NCBI GenBank assembly: GCA_013176395.1
Contig: JABMLP010000004.1
Location: 1,054,001-1,118,000 of the forward strand
DNA length: 64,000 nucleotides
Direction: 5' to 3'
Source: Venturia oleaginea
Lineage: Eukaryota > Ascomycota > Dothideomycetes > Venturiales > Venturiaceae
The notes beneath the pieces were generated by a model. That model had not been told where the DNA came from. It ran no database searches and worked only from the letters and a program-made list of their open reading frames with translations. Made by a program: the position numbers and the translations under genes. Position 1 is the first letter of the stretch. Every line of letters begins with the position of its first letter. Shown piece by piece: positions 54,822 through 64,000 of the stretch.

Positions 54822-57494
54822 ATGGCATCCAGACCGGCTGCTCAAACATTGCTCAAGCCAACGTTCGCCAAAGTAAGTCGTCTTTCCCTTAGCCAGCCTG
54901 AATGCCCTTACTGCTTTACGAGCCGTTTTACAATAGTCCGTCTCATTGACGTATTCTTTAGGTTGCTGCCTCTCGCTACGTTCCTAACAACCCAAACCCA
55001 AATATTTCCCCGAAATCTACAAATTCCACTGATTTGGCTTCGCAAAATGCCGCACATCCTGGTCCCGCGACTGCTGGAGGTGCTGTGAAGGCTGTGTCCG
55101 AACACCAGAATGGTGTCGTGGAAGTCCCACCTATGATAATTTCTAAGCGAACTGCGGAGGAATCTGCAGCAAAATCTCTGCTGCCACAATTACTTGACAA
55201 CTCTGTTGGCGACTCGCCCTCAGTCGAAATGCCAGCGAAGCCTAGCGCGATAGATGACAACAGCACACAAGTATCGTCCTCGGGCAGCTCCGCAAAGATG
55301 GTCAGCTTCGACAAGCAGAGCATTGCGTCTGGCGCAACCTTTGGCATGGATGAGGAAGAGTCGCTCAGACCGGATGATAGCGCTAGCATCCGTGTAATAG
55401 AAGAAGAGGACGGCTGCGGCACCGGAGCCACAGGTTCAAGAGTTGGATCCGACATCGATGCGCGCGCATTTAGTGAGCAGCTCCATAAAATAGCTGGCAT
55501 GCAACCGAAGCGCGGCATTCTTCAGCCAAGCAAGGACAGGATTCCTGGTATTGTGTTTGGCGAAATGACAATGGACCCAAATCCGCAGGATCCCCTCATG
55601 GTCTCGAATCAGTTGCCTTCAGCAATCTCGCCTCCTGATGTGCCTATTCCCGACGACAAGTTGCTGGAAGCTTTGGCGTCTCAGAAAGACCGCGTCTACG
55701 TCTTGAAAATTGAACAAGACTTCATTGATTTTTTGAAGAACGAGAAGGATACACAATTGGTTTTGCCAGAGACGAACGCTTTTTATCGCTTGCTCGCTCA
55801 CAAATTAGCTGATTACTACCGACTTGACCATGAAGTCACGAGCAGCAGCACAGGTTCTGCTGTGGTCATCACAAAGTCTGCCTACTTCAGGTTGTCAGTT
55901 CTGCCCCCCCTCTTGCAATGTGCGAAGCTCACCTTTGACAGTCCACCACCTGTTTCAGGACTTTCGCAGCCTAGCACAACCGCGAGTACGCCTCCGCCGA
56001 CTATCCCTGCGCGCAAGATAATGCGCCGAGGCGGCGAAGGAAAAGGTATGTTTACAAATTCTACCACCCCAGACTTCGAAGGCCGTTCTAAGGCCGCATC
56101 AGAAGCAGGTGGCGATGGGAACAGTGACGGCACGGGCACTCCAGGCGGCTCCAAGAACAAAACCGCATTGACGAGGGAAGAGCGCGAAAAGCAGTACGCC
56201 GAAGTGCGATTGCGCATATTTGGCAACAACGACCCAGACGCGGCCGATTCCAATAAAGATGCCGGCGAGGTCTCTCGGTCCAGCTCCACCTCTGGCAAGC
56301 AGAAGAACAAGAGCAAGCCAAGGCGCCAAAACTCCGACTCGGATGACGATTTCAAGCCCAGATCTCAGTATCCCGGCTATTACCCTCCGCATCAGCCTCA
56401 GACTTACGCTGCTGCTGGGACCCAGTACGACGGATCTGTTTTCTATCCTCAATATGGAGGAATGGTTGGTAGTCCTCCAGGGTATCCTATGCAGCAACCG
56501 AACACCTCGCCACCAATGATGTATGGTCATGGCTTCTCTCCGATGGATCAACCAGGTCAATTTGCCTATCAGCAGCCACAGCAGTACCAAGGCGGCTCGC
56601 CAAATGGCATACCCATGCCAGTCTACGGGCAACCAACTCCTGGAACATATGATATGTCAGCACATTTCCAACAAGGCATGCAATCGTTCCAGAATTCGAT
56701 GCAGGGCACAAAGGTGACTTCACTAAGCTACACTCCACCGTACCAATTACAGCCTCAACAGGCATGGCAACCGGGTCCGCAATTTGATGGAGGCTATCAG
56801 TATCCTCAGCAAGGACTTCCTCCAACTTCCATGCCCCAACGTCCAATGTCAACTCAGTCACAGCCTTCAACGCAGCCATCTTACCAGCATGGACCAGACC
56901 CATAGTCAGGGCTTTCAGAATGGCAACAGAACTCCAAGGACACAACATCCAGCTCCCGGTAGTTACATGCGACCGCAGTTCAACCCACAGACCCAGGCTT
57001 TTGTCCCTGGCAGCGGACATGGTGGTCAACAGCAAATGATGCCGAGCATGAACGACATGCAGGTATTCAGGAGCATGCAGGTACCGACCTTCAATCCTGC
57101 GCTACGGGGACCAGGACCGATGCCAGGCACTGTGCCTCATTCCACCCCATCCACTTCCAACCCATCTGCGTATAGCTCACCGCGAAACCACCATGCTGTG
57201 CCGATGGGCATGCCCAGCTACAACGGTGGCTCAGGGGCTCAAGCACTGAACAATAACGGTGGTCAGCCACATCAGCAACTAGCTCATCCGCTCCCTCAGC
57301 CACCATCAAACCCAGCTATCACGGAAGATGGGATAGCAAAATGGGGCACACCCGCTCATCTGCCTGCCAAGCCTCCACCGCCACAGAATGGGCACCCGCA
57401 CAAATTCATTGAGATCAACCGAGGACTCCCCCATCACGTCGTGATACCTGGTCTACATCGCAACACATTCACAGGCGAAAATGGTGCTCAATAG
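54822..57494 (+). CDS. R3H + SUZ domain RNA-binding protein with a frameshift in the Gln-rich tail
   Basis: Exon 1 54822-54872 (MASRPAAQTLLKPTFAK), an 89-nt intron (GTAAGT ... TTTAG), exon 2 from 54962. The first in-frame stop is at 56903-56905, giving 664 residues. The R3H domain (about 259-340) contains KDRVYVLKIEQDFIDFLKNE, ETNAFYRLLAHKLADYY and KSAYFRLSVLPPLL. SUZ-type segments are KIMRRGGEGKG and TREEREKQYAEVRLRIFGN (about 420-440). Such proteins bind mRNA and affect translation or decay; yeast Rbs1 is a relative in architecture. After 56899-56901 (a CCC run) the Gln/Pro-rich coding pattern continues in another frame with SQGFQNGNRTPRTQ to the stop at 57494. One extra base would explain this. 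Domains are unaffected. Confidence 0.85.
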
Positions 57495-58934
57495 TGCCAT
57501 CCTAAGTGATCTTCGGTAAGTCAATCTGTCTCCGGCGTTGAATTTTGGCGGGAATTGGACGGAGTCGGGTCAACATCGATAATTCAACAGCATCAGCGAG
57601 TGGGAAAAACGAGTGCTACATTCTCCTGGCGATAGTCTTGGTTGGACATGGTATGGATTGGCTCCATCTGTACTGAAAATCATGGGCATAAAGGGAATAT
57701 GGTATGGGTGGCGTCTCTTGCGTATTTTTGTTTGTGCTATTACCTACGGGTTTCTTGCACGTTGGTCGGGGGCTTCTCTTCTCTGCTGAGTGCAGTCTTT
57801 TTTCTATCAGGCTTCTTTTACGAAATGCTAATTAGTCTTTGCGTTTAATCAATTGATTGCCCTAGTCATGGCCCTTTTTGATAAGGTGCCTTCTTTGGTC
57901 TGTAGGCAACGTTTTAGGTTTTGGTAGGATTGAGGCCAGAATGCCACGCTGGACCTGCTGTTTATTTATGTCCCTTCCTCCGTCTCGCCATCAAGTACAG
58001 TTTGATATCCTCGAATTGGGGATCGGTATCGATGAATCTCTGGGAATATTGCTACATCTAGTCGCTAGATATTTAGCGATATTATTTATATTCTTAACGA
58101 GGGCTATTATTGATGCTCTTATGTATGAGTTGAAGGTGGAAAAAGGGATATGGCATCGCCTGATGCGACTAATTGATATTGACTTTGGACTGTACTGCCT
58201 AATTCTTACCGCTATGGATAGAGAAGGGGATTACTGTTGAGGTTTTGATTTGCTCAAGGGCCTTTGTTGATGTGTGGGTATTTGAGATTTTCATGATTTT
58301 GAGACTTTTGCTTGAAGTTTGGGACTGTGAGATGGACTTTGGATCGTGTGATGGTGCTGTTGTTGTCAGTGAATGGAGAGGGGATAGTTGATGGAGTGTG
58401 AGAGGTGTGTTCATCCCCACTCTTATCTCACTTGTACGGCTGTTTTGCTGGCTTTTTTTCAGTGGGTAGTGGGATGATGATGAGGGTGTGAGCGATGGGA
58501 AGAAGTCGGTGGTGGCGATGATGATGTCTGTGAAATTTGAGGAAGAGTTGGAAGTCTTGCCAATCTTTGATATCGATTGTGAGGATGTTTGGATTTTGAA
58601 ATGGTTGGTGTTGAATCTTGGCCTCGGATCTATCCCTTTCCGATCGGAGGACTCGATAAAATACGTCAGGAGATTAATTTGCTGAAGATGGTTGCCCGGA
58701 TACGTGGTCGAGATGCTGGACGAGATGACATGAGATTGGATCACTTTGCGTTAAGAGATGCGTACACGCTATCCAGGTATGGTACAATACTGAAGTGACT
58801 GAGATCGTGACCCGGACATGTGTTGAGTGTCGAGCGTTTCTATTTATCCTTTGATGACTCAGTTTAAACTTCAATATCAATAACAACCTCGACAAGAACA
58901 TCGCAAACCACCGGAATTTCATTTGCCTCGCAAA
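57495..58934. other. Intergenic region
   Basis: 3' UTR of the R3H gene, then T/G-rich low-complexity DNA. The 181-codon minus frame at 58199-58744 is Ser/Thr/Ile-biased without features and is not called. Confidence 0.5.
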
Positions 58935-59517
58935 ATGGCCGACGTCAAGAATCAGCCATCGTTCTCATAAGTACGTTCACTTGTACGGTGGTTAATCGAT
59001 TCTAACTTGGTTACTTAGGGCGGGAATTGGAAATCAACTCGTCACTATCGAAGTGGGCGAAGACAAGCAGCAGTTCTCAGTTCATCAATATCTTCTTACC
59101 GCCAGCTCGGGATTCTTCAAAGCCGCCTTCTAAGGGAATTTCGCGAAGCTACGATCAAAAGTATTCCTCTTCCCGATACCACACCGCAACAATTTCAGGA
59201 TTTCTTGGATTGGCTGTACTTTCGGCGGCTTCCTCTCCCTGACCTACTATCCACATACAGAGAAGACAAGACAAAGGCAGAAGAGTGCTCTAATTGCGGG
59301 AAAGACTGCCCTGATAAGACCGAACCACTAGGTCCTACCCATACAATGGTCGATGAGTTCGTCGAGAAGTCCAAGTCGCAATGCAGAGGAATCCATCTAT
59401 ACGTATTCGCCGATTACTAAGATATACCTAGCTTGCGACGAGATATTATTCATCACTTATGGTATACCTACGAAGCAGGTCCAATCAACAGGGCTAGAAT
59501 GAGGGGAGAAATAGAAG
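58935..59517 (+). pseudogene. BTB/POZ-domain protein, degraded
   Basis: MADVKNQPSFS at 58935 is followed by a TAA at the expected donor, then an intron-like gap. Then NQLVTIEVGEDKQQFSVHQY with LLTASSGFFKAAF, a typical fungal BTB core, ends in TAA where Gln is common. The frame shifts and continues with SIPLPDTTPQQFQDFLDWLY, then DIPSLRRDIIHHLWYTYE (about 59420-59475). BTB proteins are protein-interaction adaptors, often for Cul3 ligases. At least two stops and one frameshift make it non-functional. Confidence 0.75.
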
Positions 59518-62374
59518 AGTGAAGGAAGGAATTCTCTTGGAGACTGACGACAGGACACTAGAAGACGACAGAATCGAAGGATTGAACTCAGCCTTCATTA
59601 TCTTGGAGAAGCAGGTTTATGAAGTCATATGCTGTAGCTTCTGCCATAATTTTTCTAATCCTTGCCCGAATAGATTCACCTCGCAATAGGATTAAAAGCT
59701 GCCGTGCCATGAGACAATGCCATACAACTCGCCCGAACAGTCTCCTTTCTATACATCAGAATTGGTTCGAAGTAGCTCCACAATTTTACAATTTACATGA
59801 ATGGTCAATTTATCGCTCCAACTTTTCACGTCCTGTACCCCAAAACTCAGCTCATTCGCAATCTGAAAACAACCCCGATTCTTAACTATCATGCCATTTC
59901 TTCTTCATACCTGCCCTCGCTCCCCTTCCTCACCCAGATGGCATCACCGCCCTAATCATCAGCACGTCATCTCCGCAGCAGTTAAAAAGAAAAGTCTCAC
60001 CACTTGATCTTCGCCTTCACCAAGAATAACACGCTTTTTGTTGACAACACGTGAAATCGGGATTACATTCCATTCGGGCCTTACACTCCGCGCAACTGCT
60101 ATGAGAGGCAGCAAAAATCGTGTTGAGGAAGACGAGGCAGGAGGTAAGACTCATGACAGATATCTGTCTACTTCATCACCTCCATGTCAGCTGCCCTTGT
60201 AGATTTCAAAATAAGACTAGAAACTTTTTGATCTTGGCGGGAAAACAGGACGATGTGTATTCGCAGACGCTCATGTCGTTCGCGGCTTGGAAAATGGATT
60301 CTTGTCGATCGGGTTCAGCATACACTCCGTCCGTGAAATGGATCTATGGACATGCAAAAAAGAACGACCCTGGGCTTATATGCCGTTATCCGAAAGGTCT
60401 TTTGTCTATTGTTAGTGACTTGTTGTAGTACCGTCTTTAAAAAGATACCGTTGAACAGATCATAAGTACTTTGTCACTTTACTATCCCTTGTCGTCTAGA
60501 TTCAGTATTATCATTACTATTGGACAGGCGAGAGTGTGCCAAATGGGAGCAAACTCTGGAATTAATCTGTGGGCTAGAGACTCGAGTGTGGAGTTGATAT
60601 TCTGATAACCCGATTCATTGCCGAACTCCAGGCTCCCGATTGAATCAATCCACATTGCTGCAGGCCGAATCACGTCCACGTCCACGTCCTCGCTCCTCCT
60701 TAATCTACTTAAATATCTGCCACGCTTCTTCCTGTAATTCCAAGATCTTCTTCTTCGTCTTCCATTCCTTCCCACTAGCTATACATGGCCAAACGGCAGG
60801 TCATGGGAGTTGGAATGTGAAGTTCGTCTAGTGATTCATTAGCATAGTCTATTGAAAAGCTGGATCTGCTAGGATTTGGATCATATTTGGTGGTACACGA
60901 TCATCCGATTGATCATGACACGTCGGGACAATGGGTAACAGTATTTGAAGACTACTCATTCATGTGCAAGGCTGCTGGTAAAGCCATTCGTCACAGTAGT
61001 AGGAAGCGGTTTGACGCAGGAAGTCCCACTCAGGGATCTCCATCACCGCCTACGGTTGCTGCGTAATGTGGAGGCTTATCGGTCGGCTATTGAGGCTACA
61101 GTATTGTCATTACTTATTCAGCCCGAGAATTCTGGAATAAAAGACGGTCGTCTGAGATCCGCTCGAAGCAACAGCCAAATCTACGTCCTCTTCATAAACC
61201 AGCCGATCACTAACGCTGTTTCCGCTTTTCGAATGTCTACCGAACTATCCTCACCGGGAAGCATCCGAGGGGAGAGGTTCTTACTTTAGCCAGAGTTGTA
61301 CTATCCACCACTGACACGCGTAAGCTTGACTCACGTATTGCGAACCGTGACGCCGCAATCGACATGGAGGGCGCTGAGAGTTTGATGCTAAAGACGTTGA
61401 TAATACTGAAGAAGATCTGGAGAACGTGTAAGCTCAAAGATCGCGCAATCGAGGTAATCCTAAGTTCCAATCGTTATCGAAGTTACCGATCCGCAGCTAA
61501 GGCAGAAAGAGGAAACGGAATAATAGCCCCAGGAGCGAAGCCGGCAATACAATGTCGAAGCTGAAACGAGGAGAGCTACATATCGATAGAGTGATTCGCC
61601 AAACCATACAAAAGGTACCACTGATGCTGAGCGAGGTCATTAACGATCTTGCTCTGGTTGACATCGACAGCTATATGGACGCATTATCTAGACTTGTTGA
61701 AGCACTTGTAGCATTGCAGAATACGGTGTAAATTGATTTACCTGAATACTTAAATGAACGAAGCGCAGGCAAAGAAGTTCCCGAAATACTCCATCTCTTG
61801 TCAGGCGTTTTCCAGCTGAATTTGATCGTTTCAGTGGTTGCAGGAGTCGACATCCCTATACTCGCAAGATACCGCTCAAATGCACTGTTCTTCTCATCTC
61901 CTTCTCAACCCTAATTTTTCATCATCCTCTATTTTTACATTAGCTGCTACTTAAAATTTGGGAATTATCGTAATGAGATGAAACATTCATAGATTATCTT
62001 TCGCTCCAAATTGGAAATCATAAACATCAATCGAATATAAAAGGCGTCTATCGGCACCCTAGACGTCCAGTAAATACATTCCTTACGATTACTTCCGCAC
62101 CTACTCTTCTCATCTGATTACGAGTACGTTCGGTATTAAATCCGTTTGCACCCAAATCTCAAATTCGGGTAAGATGTCTCTTATCCTCAAGCAATTTGCC
62201 GCTCTTAAAGCTTTCTTTAACCTTTGCGAGAGCTGTATTCTTCATATCAAGGCCAGCAGCGTTGGTAGACCTTGTTACCTTCTATAGTTTCGCCCTGGAC
62301 AGAGTAGTAGGCCATGATCATAGGCTTCGCTCTGGTAAGACATGTTTGTAATTTCGGTCAATAATAATATATAT
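59518..62374. other. AT-rich decay zone without recognisable genes
   Basis: 2.9 kb of degraded sequence. Frames near 61300-61860 on the plus strand (for example AIDMEGAESLMLKTLIILKK) look like remains of a helical protein, but they are interrupted and I cannot assign them. No transposon ends seen here. Confidence 0.5.
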
Positions 62375-62648
62375 TGTGACGGCTTGCTAGGCTACTGGAA
62401 CAACCACAGTGTTCAAGCACCTAACAAGGCGCCACAGTACACGAGCCATGTGACGGCTTGGTAGGCTACTGGAACAACCACAGTGTCCAAGCACCTAACA
62501 AGGCGCCACAGTACACGGGCCACAGCAAGACCTATAAGTAGGCCTTGCCCCCAGCCCCCATTTACATAGCTACCTGTAGTTCGCTATCACATTTAGTCCA
62601 TACCTGATTGCTGCTCACGCCTTTCATTAGTTACTACTAGCCGTGACA
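62375..62648. repeat. Solo LTR (274 bp) with tandemly duplicated 5' end
   Basis: Starts TGTGACGGCTTG and ends CTAGCCGTGACA, inverted-repeat ends of Ty3 type. The first 74 bp (62375-62448) are repeated directly as 62449-62522 with three mismatches. Flanks TATAT and TATAA may be a decayed 5-bp target duplication (4 of 5). No internal region. The terminal octamer resembles the LTR at 3752 but the bodies differ, so it is a related, distinct family. It lies 15 bp left of the pogo element. Confidence 0.7.
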
Positions 62649-62663
62649 TATAAGTTACATCTA

Positions 62664-63768
62664 ACGTGTTTCACCACTCACTTGGCCACCCCAACCACTA
62701 AATCTCAAGTCATCGTGCGATAAACCTCCCACCAATACAGCTTTTATTAAAATAATTCTAACAATACATTCTTTACGTATTTGGGCATCGATTAATCTTA
62801 TGACCTTGAATACCGCAGCCACTACATGTTGGTAATGCTCGCTGTCGTACGACGACTTCCTGATCTTGAACACTATCTCTAGAGCTATTTTCGCATCCCT
62901 CGACCAAGAACTGACCCTGTTGAGCTTGTAAAACGCCTCCACATGCAATATATCTACGATACTGTTGCTTCTGTTTTCGTCGTTGGTTCTCTGTACGATG
63001 CTTCCTATTCTCTTCTGCAAGTATTACTGCTGAATTCATTGCGACTTGATATCCTTTGATGAGTTGACCAATTGCTTGACTACTTGGGCTCTGAGATTGG
63101 CGATGAAGAAGATTTCGGACGAGCTGAGCCTGCTGCTCAAGCTGAGCTATCGTACGAGGAGTTTCTGACGTCCACTGTGGCGCTACTCCATGGGGTGTAC
63201 CTGGTGGTGAGGGCGTCTCTTCAACACGCTGAAACCACGCGTTGATTGTCGCTGGATCTTCGCATTTTGCACGCTGTGAATGGAATTTACGATTCCACTT
63301 CGTACAAAGCTCCGGCTGAGCGTTGATGAAGCGGGTTACCCAGTTCTTCCCGACTAATGACGGTGGAGGATTCGTACCGCGTTTTTCGAGTAAAGCGTTT
63401 GCCATTCGTCGTACGTCGATAATTTGGGGCGGAAATCCTCGTCGATCAAGGTCTAGGATCCACTGAACCAGAGCCTGCTCTTCATGTATTTGTAACTTTC
63501 TCTTTTGGTGGTTAGATTCGCTTCGTGGTTTACCACCTTGAAGACGAGACTGAAGTGTAGATCGAGGAATATCGTACGACGCTGAGATTTGACGTTGACT
63601 TAAATTTGGATTCGTTTGAAAGCTCTGCTTCGCAAGAAGTAATCTAGCCTCTTTGCAAGCCGATCCGGAGGTTTGTGTTGACATTATCGCGATAATTGTA
63701 CGAAGGGATTAGACTTTTTGGTTGGGTGGCCAAGTGAGTGGGGTGGCCAAGTGAATGGTGAAACACGT
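62664..63768 (-). mobile_element. pogo-type element with internal deletion (1105 bp)
   Basis: Flanked by TA (62662-62663 and 63769-63770). The terminal repeats begin ACGTGTTTCACCACTCACTT (left) and ACGTGTTTCACCATTCACTT (read inward from 63768). The internal ORF keeps the DNA-binding N-terminus and the zinc-knuckle C-terminus but has lost the catalytic core. Different family from the copy at 4643. The transposase-side end carries a 17-bp-period direct repeat. It could be mobilised only in trans. Confidence 0.88.
62773..63684 (-). pseudogene. pogo-like protein lacking the DDE catalytic domain (303 aa)
   Basis: A single open frame from ATG 63684. The HTH/CENP-B-type N-terminus has SQRQISASYDIPRSTLQSRL, LVQWILDLDRRGFPPQIIDV, VGKNWVTRFI and DPATINAWFQRVEE (about residue 150). 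There the DDE domain should begin, but the sequence jumps to the family's C-terminal coiled region (TIAQLEQQAQLVRNLLHRQS, QLIKGYQVAM) and the zinc knuckle CSGCGIQGHKINRC at the end. All three catalytic Asp residues are absent, yet the frame is intact. The product could still bind the terminal repeats and act as a repressor of transposition; that is an inference. Confidence 0.85.
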
Positions 63769-64000
63769 TACAAGCTTTACATAAGTGAGTACTAATTGTA
63801 TCATATTTAGCACTATCGTAAATTTGGACTAGTGCATTACACTGATTGTGGCGCGAGATGGAAGGATCTCGATGTTTTTATGGCAAGCCTGCACATTCGC
63901 TCTAGTTTCCCTGCATTCTCTGTGTTGCCACAGGGAAGCGACCGCCTCTCTCCCAGCAAGCAGCGACCAGATGAGGCATACCGCTGAGGTCTTCTCGCAT
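63769..64000. other. Right edge, nothing recognised
   Basis: Short flank of the pogo element with no coding or repeat signal that I can support. Confidence 0.5.

Noticed and set aside
58199..58744. 181-codon minus-strand frame
   Set aside because: Ser/Thr/Ile-biased low-complexity translation of T/G-rich DNA in a 3' flank; no motif.

Overview
This is a window from the nuclear genome of a filamentous ascomycete (Pezizomycotina). The evidence is short introns (mostly 45-100 nt) with GTAAGT/GTATGT-type donors and CTAAC-type branch sites, chromovirus and Fot1/pogo transposons, small secreted cysteine-rich proteins, an expansin-like protein, and AT-rich gene-poor stretches with nonsense changes of the repeat-induced point mutation (RIP) type. 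A plant-associated lifestyle is an inference from the secretome. I cannot name the species.

Layout. 1-3942 is the 3' part of a Ty3/gypsy chromovirus (gag tail, pol without reverse transcriptase, 3' LTR). 4643-6469 is a Fot1/pogo DNA transposon with one frameshift. 6616-6870 is a solo LTR with a perfect 5-bp target duplication. 7-9.5 kb holds decayed coding remnants and a small inverted-repeat element. 9.6-24.3 kb is a gene-bearing block: YCII-domain protein, a possible Cys-rich ORF, RGS-domain protein, RUS/DUF647 protein, two secreted Cys-rich proteins, methionine aminopeptidase 2, and a mitochondrial J-domain protein divergent from it. 26.3-33 kb looks like a dying catabolic cluster: AtuA-like, fungal transcription factor, alpha/beta hydrolase and NCS1 permease pseudogenes surround one flavin monooxygenase that still reads through. 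34.5-57.5 kb is again genic: a membrane-anchored Ser/Thr-rich protein, a GT25-type glycosyltransferase that seems to have lost its anchor exon, an interrupted hypothetical gene, a 682-residue low-complexity basic protein, a GPI-type PEBP-domain wall protein, an SDR dehydrogenase preceded by a minisatellite, an expansin-like protein, a ZCCHC10-type zinc-knuckle protein, and an R3H/SUZ protein with a late frameshift. 58.9-64 kb is a decay zone: BTB pseudogene, unrecognisable AT-rich DNA, a solo LTR with a tandemly duplicated 5' end, and a pogo element that has lost its catalytic domain.

Most notable points. (1) The zinc-knuckle gene appears to need a 52-nt AT-AC intron with an otherwise U2-type layout to restore its CCHC finger. 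(2) The NCS1 permease keeps frame and splice sites but has four in-frame TAG codons, all explicable as CAG to TAG (CpA to TpA). (3) Two conserved genes use microexons (13 and 10 nt) and one of them also a GC-AG intron. (4) The two different pogo elements share an asymmetric 17-bp-period iteron at the transposase-proximal end. All gene models here are splice reconstructions by eye and need transcript data.
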